This document shows positions 1-5,976 of a DNA stretch of 9,947 nt, piece after piece. Position 1 is the first letter of the stretch. Every line of letters starts with the position of its first letter. The notes beneath the pieces are model-generated. The model worked only from the letters and a program-made list of their open reading frames with translations, searched no databases and had not been told where the DNA came from. A program made the position numbers and the translations under genes. This DNA comes from Rhodosalinus sp041685465 (GTDB lineage: Bacteria > Pseudomonadota > Alphaproteobacteria > Rhodobacterales > Rhodobacteraceae): the NCBI RefSeq assembly GCF_041685465.1, contig NZ_JAWLFS010000107.1:1-9947 (forward strand), written 5' to 3'.

Positions 1-1
1 G

Positions 2-439
2 GACACGCTGGAAGGCGGCACCGGAGACGATTCCATCGGCGGCGGCGAGGGCGACGACGTGATCGACGGCGGCGCGGGCGACGATTTCCTCGCCGGCGGT
101 GGCCGCGACGACGTGATCATGGGCGGTGCGGGCAACGACACGATCAACGGCGGCGACGGCGACGACACCATGACCGGCGGCGAGGGCGCGGACGTGTTCG
201 TCTACAACTTCTTCAAGGACGGCGACGCGGATGTGATCACCGACTTCGAGGACGGCCTCGATACCTTCCGGATGATCGGCATCGAGAACGCGCCCGGCTC
301 TGGCCTGCAAGGGTACCTGGCAGCTCTCGACATCGCCGACACCGCCGAAGGGGCGCTCATGTCTTATCAGGGGCACGGGATACTGGTCGAGGACGTGGCC
401 GCCGCAGACCTCGGGCAGGACGATTTCATCTTCATCTGA
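2..439 (+). CDS. RTX / hemolysin-type calcium-binding repeat protein, C-terminal part (5' end outside window)
   Basis: The reading frame is open from the first bases of the window and ends with TGA at 437-439, so only the last ~145 residues are visible. It starts with seven glycine/aspartate nonapeptides of the GGxGxDxux type (for example GGAGDDFLA, GGAGNDTIN, GGEGADVFV), which in this family form a calcium-binding parallel beta-roll. The fourth repeat is imperfect (GGGRDD, with Arg where Gly is usual). After the repeats come ~78 acidic residues with a DVITDFEDGLDTF segment and a hydrophobic end, FIFI. This is the usual layout of the carboxy-terminal signal of type I secreted proteins. From family knowledge the product is exported in one step by an ABC transporter/membrane fusion/outer membrane complex and folds outside the cell with calcium. 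The effector domain (protease, adhesin, lipase or other) lies upstream and cannot be seen. No type I transporter genes follow it here. Confidence 0.9.
   Translation, partial: DTLEGGTGDDSIGGGEGDDVIDGGAGDDFLAGGGRDDVIMGGAGNDTINGGDGDDTMTGGEGADVFVYNFFKDGDADVITDFEDGLDTFRMIGIENAPGSGLQGYLAALDIADTAEGALMSYQGHGILVEDVAAADLGQDDFIFI
14..202 (+). repeat. Seven tandem 27-bp units encoding RTX nonapeptides
   Basis: Seven consecutive 27-base units encode GGxGxDxux nonapeptides without interruption. The DNA units share GGCGGCG-rich starts and GACGAC cores but have drifted from each other, so this is a protein-level repeat rather than a recent DNA duplication. More repeats may lie upstream of the window. Confidence 0.85.
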
Positions 440-529
440 GCCGCCCTCCGGCAGCCCCTGCCCGGGATCCCCTCCTCCGGCGTTGCGTTGAGCAATCTCG
501 CGGTTTACGGCGACGGCGAGGGGACGACG

Positions 530-1129
530 ATGACCAGGACTTCAGCGCCGCCGCGCGCGTGGCAAAGGATGCTCTCGGGGCGTCGGCTCGACCTGCTCGA
601 CCCGACGCCCGTGGACATCGAGATCGAGGATATCGCGCACGGCCTCGCCTTCGTCGCGCGCTGGAACGGGCAGACGCTGGGCGACTGGCCCTATTCCGTG
701 GCCGAGCACTCGCTCCTCGTGGAAGAGATCTTCGGCCGGATCGGCACCGCGCCCCCGCGCTGGCGGCTCGCGGCGCTCCTGCACGATGCGCCGGAATACG
801 TCGTCGGCGACATGATCTCCCCAGTCAAGGCGGCAGTCGGCCCCGGCTACGGCGAGCTGGAAGCGCGGCTCGCGACAGCGATACACCTGCGGTTCGGCCT
901 GCCGGCCGAGCTTCCGAAGACCGTGAAGCAGCGCATAAAGCGCGCCGATCGCATGAGCGCGTGGATGGAGGCGGTGCAGATTGCGGGCTTTTCGGAGGCC
1001 GAGGCGACGCGCTTTTTCGGTCGCCCGCCCACCGCGCTGGGGTCGTATCGCATCGCCCCCCGACCGCCGGCCGAGGTCCGCGCGGCCTATCTCGCGCGGC
1101 ACGCGGCGCTCCTGTCGCAGACGGGCTGA
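530..1129 (+). CDS. HD-domain phosphohydrolase, YfbR-like (5'-nucleotidase type)
   Basis: The 199-residue product carries the metal-binding signature of the YfbR-type HD family. His60 lies in the AEHS motif, His85-Asp86 in LLHDAPEYVVGD, and Asp140 in RADRMSAWMEA. Glu89 of HDAPE matches the catalytic Glu of E. coli YfbR, and GDMISPVK corresponds to its GDxxxPVK loop. YfbR removes phosphate from deoxynucleoside 5'-monophosphates in the cytosol, so a nucleotide-pool or housecleaning role is likely, but the substrate here is unproven. I chose ATG 530 because GAGGGGA (518-524) sits 5 nt upstream. The frame also opens at TTG 488, which would add 14 residues without a good ribosome site. The 5' neighbour is the RTX gene 90 bp away and a small membrane-protein gene follows after 38 bp; neither explains its role. 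The closest relatives I recall are alphaproteobacterial and phage HD proteins with the same GDWPYSVAEHS segment. Confidence 0.85.
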   Translation: MTRTSAPPRAWQRMLSGRRLDLLDPTPVDIEIEDIAHGLAFVARWNGQTLGDWPYSVAEHSLLVEEIFGRIGTAPPRWRLAALLHDAPEYVVGDMISPVKAAVGPGYGELEARLATAIHLRFGLPAELPKTVKQRIKRADRMSAWMEAVQIAGFSEAEATRFFGRPPTALGSYRIAPRPPAEVRAAYLARHAALLSQTG

Positions 1130-1167
1130 AGGAACCGGCAGCGCCGCGGACGCCTTGACGGCAGGCA

Positions 1168-1410
1168 ATGGGAACGGACACGGAGCTTCTCCGCTGGGCG
1201 GCGGCGCTCGCCACCATGCTTGCGGCCGGTCTCGTCGCGTGGCGCGGGCCGCCACGCCAGACCGCCTGGGGCTTCGTGCTGTTCTGTTTCGCGGCTCTCT
1301 CGTGGATCGCCGCCGCGCTCATCGACGACGCGCCTGCACTGGCGCTGCAGAACGTCGTCCTGCTGGGGATCAATCTGCTCGGGGTCTGGCGCTGGTTCCG
1401 GATGCCGTGA
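1168..1410 (+). CDS. Small three-helix inner membrane protein, function unknown
   Basis: This 80-residue protein is almost entirely hydrophobic, with three predicted membrane helices at about residues 8-25, 33-51 and 57-75. Short polar turns separate them (RGPPRQ and DDAP), and it ends in a basic WRWFRMP tail. The last helix reads QNVVLLGINLLGVWRWF, a pattern I associate with small uncharacterised proteobacterial membrane proteins, but I cannot name a family. The start ATG 1168 has a weak GGCAGG just upstream. It lies 38 bp after the HD phosphohydrolase gene on the same strand, so the two may be co-transcribed. Its stop is only 23 bp from the stop of the convergent regA. I do not assign a function. 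Confidence 0.7.
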   Translation: MGTDTELLRWAAALATMLAAGLVAWRGPPRQTAWGFVLFCFAALSWIAAALIDDAPALALQNVVLLGINLLGVWRWFRMP

Positions 1411-1433
1411 CCGGCGCCTGCCGCGCGCTGCGC

Positions 1434-1988
1434 TTACCGCGGGCTGCGCTTGGCGAGGATGCGCTGCAGAGTCCGGCGGTGCATGTTGAGGCGCCGCGCC
1501 GTTTCGGACACGTTGCGGTCGCAGAGCTCATAGACCCGCTGGATGTGCTCCCACCGGACGCGATCGGCGCTCATCGGGTTCTCGGGCGGCGGCGGCATGT
1601 CTTCGGTGGTGGCCAGCAGTGCGTTCGTGACATCGTCGGCATCCGCCGGCTTCGACAGGTAGTCCGTCGCCCCGACCTTGACCGCGGCCACCGCCGTGGC
1701 GATCGCACCATACCCGGTAAGCACCACGATGCGCGCCTCGGGGCGCGCGGCACGCAGCTGTTCGACGACGTCGAGGCCATTGCCGTCTTCCAGCCGAAGG
1801 TCGAGAACCGCGTAGGCCGGCGGGCGGCTGTCGACGATGGCCTTGCCCTCCGCGACGGTGCCCGCGATCTCGACCTCGAAACCGCGCTTTTCCATCGCCT
1901 TGGCAAGCCGGCGCAGGAAGGACTCGTCGTCGTCCATGATCAGAAGGGACGGATCGGCCCCAAGATCGGGTTGCTCTGCCTCGGCCAC
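1434..1988 (-). CDS. regA: Redox response regulator RegA (PrrA/ActR family)
   Basis: DNA-binding response regulator of the global RegB-RegA system. In Rhodobacter this system controls photosynthesis, respiration, nitrogen and carbon fixation genes according to redox state. The receiver domain (about residues 13-125) has the acidic cluster Asp19-Asp21, phospho-acceptor Asp63 (YAVLDLRLEDG), the LTGYG threonine and the SKPAD lysine. A proline-rich linker (PPPPENP) leads to a Fis-type helix-turn-helix, NVSETARRLNMHRRTLQRIL. Cys156 matches the redox-active cysteine position described for this family. The start at GTG 1988 follows from GAGGTGG (2000-1994) placed 5 nt upstream; it gives 184 residues, the length I recall for R. 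capsulatus RegA, and puts the phospho-acceptor at 63 as in that protein. An in-frame GTG at 2021 would add 11 residues but has no ribosome site. It follows senC on the same strand and converges on the small membrane protein gene. Confidence 0.97.
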   Translation of the reverse strand: MAEAEQPDLGADPSLLIMDDDESFLRRLAKAMEKRGFEVEIAGTVAEGKAIVDSRPPAYAVLDLRLEDGNGLDVVEQLRAARPEARIVVLTGYGAIATAVAAVKVGATDYLSKPADADDVTNALLATTEDMPPPPENPMSADRVRWEHIQRVYELCDRNVSETARRLNMHRRTLQRILAKRSPR

Positions 1989-1993
1989 CGGCG

Positions 1994-2000
1994 CCACCTC
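1994..2000 (-). promoter_or_regulatory. Ribosome binding site deciding the regA start
   Basis: On the minus strand GAGGTGG (2000 to 1994) is followed by CGCCG and then GTG at 1988. This is a strong Shine-Dalgarno match at ideal spacing. It favours the 184-residue form of RegA over the longer frame opening at GTG 2021. Confidence 0.7.
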
Positions 2001-2018
2001 GGTTCTTTGACGGGATAT

Positions 2019-2047
2019 CACTTAGGCCGCGTGACCGCGAGGGTCAA
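2019..2047 (-). promoter_or_regulatory. Possible internal regA promoter with embedded inverted repeat
   Basis: Reading leftward between senC and regA, a TTGACC hexamer (2047-2042) lies 17 nt before TAAGTG (2024-2019). The first is a near-consensus -35 element; the second is a poor -10 element. A perfect inverted repeat, TGACC-N5-GGTCA, occupies 2032-2046 and overlaps the -35 hexamer and the start of the spacer, so it could be an operator. If used, it would let regA be expressed without senC and would make GTG 2021 part of the promoter rather than a start codon. This is inference from hexamer spacing only. Confidence 0.35.
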
Positions 2048-2061
2048 ATCCGGACCTTGCG

Positions 2062-2706
2062 TCAACTCGCTTCGAGGAAGCATTGCACGCGGTCCGCCAT
2101 CGCCTCCGGCCCCGCGTCGCGGCGGAAGAAATCGACGAAGCCGTGCCCGGGCAGGACCAGGTAGCTGAAGGTCGAATGATCGACGAGGTAGAAGTCGTCC
2201 TCGCCCGCGTCGTGCACGTTGTAGAAGGTCCGGTAGGCGTCGCTCGCCGCCTTGACCTGCTCGGGCGAGCCCGTGAGGCCGATCATCCTCGGATGGATGT
2301 TGGCCGCGAAGTTGCCCACCACCTCGGGGGTGTCGCGCTCCGGATCGACCGAGATGAAGACCGGCGTCACCGAGTGCCCCCGCTCCTCGAGGATGTCGAC
2401 GGCGGCGGCGTTGCGCGCCGTGTCGAGCGGGCAGACGTCCGGACAGAACGTGTACCCGAAGTAGAGGATCGACGGCTCCGTGATCACGTCCTCGTCGGTC
2501 ACCGTCTCACCCTCTGCGTTGACGAGGGTGAAGGGCCCGCCGATCTCTCCGGCGCCGCCGGCCACCTGACCGCCGCGGCACTCGGCGAAGGCCTCCTCGC
2601 CCCCGCCGCCGAAGAGACGCGAGATCCACCCGTCGGCCGTAACGGCGCCGGCGCCCAGCGCCGCGGTCACGACCCCGGCCGTCACGATCACGCTCATTCG
2701 TCTCAT
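2062..2706 (-). CDS. senC: SenC/PrrC, Sco1-family copper protein
   Basis: A 214-residue Sco1/SenC thioredoxin-fold protein. One N-terminal hydrophobic stretch (about residues 5-24) anchors it in the inner membrane facing the periplasm. The copper site is complete: Cys88 and Cys92 in TFCPDVCPLD and His177 in LVDHSTFSYLV. Family hallmarks YFGYTFCPD, VFISVDPERDTPE and the C-terminal FFRRD are present. From family knowledge it delivers copper or reducing power to the CuA/CuB centre of cytochrome oxidase and influences signalling through RegB. Two further cysteines, Cys43 and Cys209, flank the domain and could pair. ATG 2706 has GGAGGG (2716-2711) 4 nt upstream. The frame stays open to 3066 but that extension overlaps regB and lacks a membrane anchor at its N-terminus. 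It is the first gene of the leftward senC-regA unit. Confidence 0.95.
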   Translation of the reverse strand: MRRMSVIVTAGVVTAALGAGAVTADGWISRLFGGGGEEAFAECRGGQVAGGAGEIGGPFTLVNAEGETVTDEDVITEPSILYFGYTFCPDVCPLDTARNAAAVDILEERGHSVTPVFISVDPERDTPEVVGNFAANIHPRMIGLTGSPEQVKAASDAYRTFYNVHDAGEDDFYLVDHSTFSYLVLPGHGFVDFFRRDAGPEAMADRVQCFLEAS

Positions 2707-2794
2707 GTTGCCCTCCGCCGTGGCGTCTGGATTGATCCCGACGCGCACTCTACCTAAGCAAAGGCGAGCCCGCCGCAAGGGACCAGAAGCGCGC
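2707..2794. promoter_or_regulatory. Divergent senC-regA / regB control region
   Basis: These 88 bp separate the starts of senC (leftward) and regB (rightward) and must hold the promoters of both. An inverted repeat GCGTC (2723-2727) N12 GACGC (2740-2744) matches the two half-sites of the published RegA/PrrA recognition pattern (GCGNC...GNCGC), although the spacing is wider than typical sites I recall. A second GCGGC-type half-site lies on the minus strand near 2773-2777. For senC, TTGCGG and TAGGTA hexamers 16 nt apart on the minus strand (about 2778-2751) are a plausible weak promoter. RegA autoregulation of this locus is known in Rhodobacter; here it is inferred. Confidence 0.5.
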
Positions 2795-4174
2795 ATGTCC
2801 GAGACCGATCTCTCCGTCCTGCCCGGGCGACGCCGGCGCGACTGGATCCGGCTGCGCACGCTGATCCTGCTGCGCTGGATCGCGATCACCGGCCAGCTTG
2901 CAGCCGTCGCGATCACCCAGTGGGGCCTCGGCATACGGCTCGATCTCGGGCTCTGCCTGACGGCGATCGGCGCCGCCGTGATCGTCAACCTTGTCGCGAC
3001 CGTCGTCTTCCCGGAGACCAAGCGCCTGACCGAACGCGAGACCGCCGCGCTCGCGCTCTTCGACATCCTGCAACTCGGCGTGCTGTTCTACCTCACCGGC
3101 GGGCTGCACAATCCCTTCGCCCTTCTGCTGCTCGGGCCCGTGACGGTTTCGGCCTCGGTGCTGACGCTCCGCGCGACCTTCCTGCTCGGGACGGTGGCCG
3201 TGGCGGTGGTGACGCTCCTCGCGCTCACCGCCCGGCCGCTCCGCGCCCCCGACGGCGAGGTGCTGCGCATGCCCGAGCTCCTGCTTGCCGGCACCTGGGT
3301 GGCGCTGGTGATCGCGCTCGTCTTCCTGTCGATCTACTCGCGCCGTGTCAGCAGCGAGATGCACGCCATGTCCGACGCGCTCGCCGCGACCCAGATGGCG
3401 CTGGCACGCGAACAGAAGCTGACCGACCTCGGCGGCGTGGTGGCCGCCGCGGCGCACGAGCTCGGGACGCCGCTCGCCACGATCAAGCTGACGTCGGCGG
3501 AACTCCTGGAGGAGCTCGACGATCGCCCCGAGCTGCGCGAGGACGCGGCGCTGATCCGCAACGAGGCCGACCGCTGCCGCGACATCCTGCGCTCGATGGG
3601 CCGCGCCGGAAAGGACGACCTGCAGGTGAAGCAGGCCCCGCTCGAGGAGGTCGTGCGTGAAGCCGTCGAACCGCACGAGGACCGTGGCAAGGACATCCTG
3701 CACGGCACCTCGCCCACCGCGCAGGGGCCGCAACCGGCCGTCCTGCGCCGCCCCGAGATCATCCACGGGCTGCGCAACCTCGTGCAGAACGCGGTGGATT
3801 TCGCGGCCTCGGCCGTCCGCATCGAGAGCGGCTGGACCGAGACCCGGATCTGGATCCGCATCGCCGACGACGGCCCGGGCTTCCCGCCCGCCGTGCTGGC
3901 GCGGATCGGCGAACCCTTCATGCGCCGGCGCCGGACCGAGCGCGGCACGCGACCCGGCTACGAGGGAATGGGCCTCGGCCTTTTCATCGCCAAGACGCTT
4001 CTGGAACGGTCTGGCGCAGAGCTCACCTTCGCCAACGGCGGAGACGCGGCGGGCGGCGACGCGCAGACCCCGCGAGGCGCGATCGTGGAGGTCGTCTGGC
4101 CGCGCGGCAAGATCGACGCGGTGCGCGGCGAGACGCCGGTCCCGCGCGGGCAGAACCGCCCGATCCGCGCGTGA
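2795..4174 (+). CDS. regB: Redox sensor histidine kinase RegB (PrrB/ActS family)
   Basis: Membrane sensor kinase partner of RegA. The 459-residue protein has six predicted transmembrane helices (about 23-43, 49-72, 84-101, 108-125, 127-146 and 161-182). The quinone-sensing heptad GGLHNPF occupies residues 102-108. The phospho-accepting His221 lies in AAHELGTPLATIKL, and redox-active Cys261 lies in NEADRCRDIL. The His-Cys distance of 40 equals that in R. capsulatus RegB (His225/Cys265). The ATPase domain has the N box (Asn328, QNA with Asn332), G1 box DDGPGFP (from 358) and G2 box GMGLGLF (391-397). From family knowledge, oxidised quinone and disulfide formation at the cysteine lower kinase activity, and reduced conditions raise RegA phosphorylation. 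ATG 2795 gives the family length. The frame opens from 2705, but that would overlap the senC start and add a basic, non-conserved tail. Divergent from senC-regA, as in Rhodobacter. Confidence 0.97.
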   Translation: MSETDLSVLPGRRRRDWIRLRTLILLRWIAITGQLAAVAITQWGLGIRLDLGLCLTAIGAAVIVNLVATVVFPETKRLTERETAALALFDILQLGVLFYLTGGLHNPFALLLLGPVTVSASVLTLRATFLLGTVAVAVVTLLALTARPLRAPDGEVLRMPELLLAGTWVALVIALVFLSIYSRRVSSEMHAMSDALAATQMALAREQKLTDLGGVVAAAAHELGTPLATIKLTSAELLEELDDRPELREDAALIRNEADRCRDILRSMGRAGKDDLQVKQAPLEEVVREAVEPHEDRGKDILHGTSPTAQGPQPAVLRRPEIIHGLRNLVQNAVDFAASAVRIESGWTETRIWIRIADDGPGFPPAVLARIGEPFMRRRRTERGTRPGYEGMGLGLFIAKTLLERSGAELTFANGGDAAGGDAQTPRGAIVEVVWPRGKIDAVRGETPVPRGQNRPIRA

Positions 4175-4184
4175 GGCGTCGGAT

Positions 4185-4200
4185 TTAACCCTTCCTTAAC
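4185..4200 (+). promoter_or_regulatory. CtrA-type binding box TTAAC-N6-TTAAC
   Basis: TTAAC (4185-4189) and TTAAC (4196-4200) are separated by six bases, an exact match to the full CtrA consensus TTAA-N7-TTAA. It lies in the 76-bp gap between regB and the PAS protein gene, ending 50 bp before the TTG start at 4251, where a CtrA-controlled promoter is expected. I see no other such pair in this very GC-rich window. That makes chance unlikely but does not prove binding. Confidence 0.6.
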
Positions 4201-4250
4201 CATGCTGCGGGAAGACCCGTGGCATCGGTATCCCGCACCGGGGGAAGGAC

Positions 4251-5759
4251 TTGAGCTTCGATACACTGCTCGCCATCGCTGTCGCGAGCCTTGCCGCCGC
4301 GGCGCTGAGCGTCGCTGTACTGCGTGCGCGGCCCGCCCCGGCCGCCCCGCCCTCCGAAGGCGCGGCACCCGTCGCCTTCCTCGTGGACGCGGGCGAGGTG
4401 GCGGACGCCACGCCGCCGGCGCAGGCGCTGCTCGACGATCTGGCGGGGAGCGGCACGGACTGGGCCGCCCTCACGACCCTGTTCGCGCGGCGCTTTCCCG
4501 GGTTGCCCACCACCGCCGAGGGGGCCGAGGATGCCGCGCCGACACGGTTCGAGGATACGCGCGGCAGGCTCACCATCACCCGCGTGGCCCCGGGGATCCT
4601 CCGGCTCGCGCTGGAGGACCGCGCGCCGGATGCAGCCGCACGCCACCGCGATGCGCTCGACCGGCTGGAGCTGCGCGCGATGCGCAGCGCCGCGGGGCTC
4701 TGCACCGATCCCGCCTGGCTCGAGGACGGGGCGGGGCGCGTGACATGGGCGAACGCCGCCTATCGCGCGCTCGCACTCGAAACGCGGCGCTGGACCGAAG
4801 GCGCGGCCTTGCCACGCCTGTTCGAGCGCCCGGCGGAGGGGACGGGGCGGCTGTCGCTCGCCCTGCCGGAGGGCGGGGCGCGGCGCTGGTTCGACGTGAC
4901 GCTGCAGCCCGAGCGCGGGGTATGCCTCGGCCACGCCGCGCCGGCGGACGCCGCCGTGCACGGCGACGCGGCGGAGCGCAGTTTCGTTCAGACGCTGACC
5001 AAGATCTTCGCCCAGCTCTCCGAGGGGCTCGCCGTCTTCGACCGGGAGCGCCGCCTCGCGCTCTTCAATCCCGCGCTTCTCGACCTCACCGGCGTTCCCG
5101 CCGACCGGCTGAGCGCGCGCCCCGATCTCATGGCGTTCTTCGACCTCCTGCGCGAGACCGAGGTGATGCCGGAGCCACGCGATCCCGCGGCATGGCGCAA
5201 GCGGCTCGACGCGCTCGCCCGGCCCGGCGGCGGTCTCGATTACACCGAAAGCTGGAGCCTGCCTTCCGGACTTGTCTATCGTCTCACGGTCCGGCCACAG
5301 CCCGACGGCGCGCTTGCCGTCGTGATCGAGGACGTCACGAGCGAGGTCTCGCTCACGCGCCGCTTCCGCACCGACCTCGAACTCGGGCAGTCGGTGCTCG
5401 ACGCCCTCGACGAGGCGCTGGCGGTCTTTTCGCCGCAGGGCGGCCTGATCCTGACGAACGCCGCCTATCGCCGGATCTGGGAGGTCGAGCCCGACACCGC
5501 CCTGCGCGAAACGACGCACCGTGAGGCGGCGGACCTCTGGCAGGCCGGCTGCCGCCCCGGGCCGGACTGGGCGGGACTGCGCGCGGCGCTGGCAGGCGAG
5601 GGCGGGGCGGCGTGCTGGCACGGGCGACTGATCCTGCGCAGCGGCGCCGCGCACGAACTCACCGTCAGGCCCCTCCCCGGCGGCGCGACGCTCGCCCGGT
5701 TCCGGGTGCCGGAGCCGGACGCCCTGCCCGCCCCGGCTCCGGCCGCTACAGCGTCCTGA
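4251..5759 (+). CDS. Membrane-anchored multi-PAS protein without output domain, DivL-like candidate
   Basis: The 502-residue product begins with a hydrophobic helix (about residues 4-24) and an Ala/Pro-rich linker. It then appears to consist of four PAS-like modules: a degenerate one near 41-125, then about 148-228 (GRVTWANAAYRAL), 245-365 (SEGLAVFDRERRLALFNPALL) and 378-486 (DEALAVFSPQGGLILTNAAYRRIW). The last two resemble the PAS_7 type. I see no HisKA, ATPase, GGDEF, EAL or DNA-binding motif. PAS modules bind small ligands or partner proteins, so a scaffold or sensor role that acts on a separate kinase is likely. The R. capsulatus DivL that influences the CckA-ChpT-CtrA relay is, as I recall, a PAS protein encoded close to the reg genes. 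The position here beside regB and the CtrA box upstream fit that idea. Start: TTG 4251 preceded by GGGGGAAGGA; no ATG in this frame keeps the membrane helix. Orthology is unproven. Confidence 0.75.
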   Translation: MSFDTLLAIAVASLAAAALSVAVLRARPAPAAPPSEGAAPVAFLVDAGEVADATPPAQALLDDLAGSGTDWAALTTLFARRFPGLPTTAEGAEDAAPTRFEDTRGRLTITRVAPGILRLALEDRAPDAAARHRDALDRLELRAMRSAAGLCTDPAWLEDGAGRVTWANAAYRALALETRRWTEGAALPRLFERPAEGTGRLSLALPEGGARRWFDVTLQPERGVCLGHAAPADAAVHGDAAERSFVQTLTKIFAQLSEGLAVFDRERRLALFNPALLDLTGVPADRLSARPDLMAFFDLLRETEVMPEPRDPAAWRKRLDALARPGGGLDYTESWSLPSGLVYRLTVRPQPDGALAVVIEDVTSEVSLTRRFRTDLELGQSVLDALDEALAVFSPQGGLILTNAAYRRIWEVEPDTALRETTHREAADLWQAGCRPGPDWAGLRAALAGEGGAACWHGRLILRSGAAHELTVRPLPGGATLARFRVPEPDALPAPAPAATAS

Positions 5760-5788
5760 CCGGATGCAACCGGCTCGGTCCGCGCGGG

Positions 5789-5888
5789 NNNNNNNNNNNN
5801 NNNNNNNNNNNNNNNNNNNNNNNNNNNNNNNNNNNNNNNNNNNNNNNNNNNNNNNNNNNNNNNNNNNNNNNNNNNNNNNNNNNNNNNN
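5789..5888. other. Assembly gap (100 N)
   Basis: Exactly 100 undetermined bases join two contigs; a round 100 is a common placeholder for a gap of unknown size. The eight bases before it (CGCGCGGG, 5781-5788) equal the eight bases after it (5889-5896), so the contigs may simply overlap. No coding frame should be read through it. Confidence 0.97.
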
Positions 5889-5908
5889 CGCGCGGGTCGT
5901 TCCGCGGG

Positions 5909-5933
5909 TCCGGGCGGCGGGACTACGCCCGGA
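5909..5933 (+). terminator. Strong GC hairpin downstream of the PAS gene, possible terminator
   Basis: TCCGGGCG (5909-5916) and CGCCCGGA (5926-5933) form a perfect 8-bp stem around a 9-nt loop. There is no T-run after it, so it is not a classical intrinsic terminator. It could still stop or stabilise the transcript from the PAS gene. GTCCGGGCG (5908-5916) can also pair over 9 bp with CGCCCGGAC at 5986-5994, giving an alternative fold. Confidence 0.35.
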
Positions 5934-5939
5934 AGGCAG

Positions 5940-5976
5940 GTCGGCGCTCCTGTCCGGACGCCCTCCGGGCGCCGAC
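5940..5976. repeat. Inverted repeat GTCGGCGC / GCGCCGAC
   Basis: GTCGGCGC (5940-5947) and GCGCCGAC (5969-5976) are perfect 8-bp arms separated by 21 nt. That loop contains the palindrome GTCCGGAC (5952-5959). Together with the preceding hairpin it makes this spacer strongly structured. Function is not known. Confidence 0.5.

Noticed and set aside
450..462. Small hairpin GGCAG-CCC-CTGCC after the RTX gene as a terminator
   Set aside because: The stem is only 5 bp with no T-run, too weak to call in GC-rich DNA.
1989..2021. 11-codon extension of regA from GTG 2021
   Set aside because: No ribosome site precedes it, while GTG 1988 has GAGGTGG at ideal spacing and gives Asp63/Cys156 numbering as in Rhodobacter RegA.
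981..2168. Plus-strand open frame of about 395 codons spanning regA
   Set aside because: It crosses the HD gene, the membrane protein gene and the antisense of regA; its translation is the mirror of conserved RegA residues and shows no domain.
2705..2794. 30-codon upstream extension of regB
   Set aside because: It would occupy the whole divergent promoter region and overlap the senC start. The shorter form has the family length and key residue spacing.
2707..3066. N-terminal extension of the senC frame
   Set aside because: It would overlap regB, is Ser/Arg-rich, and would bury the membrane anchor inside the protein. ATG 2706 has a good ribosome site.
4202..5524. ATG at 4202 with a long plus-strand frame overlapping the PAS gene
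   Set aside because: It is a different frame from the PAS protein, has arginine-rich shadow composition and no recognisable domain.
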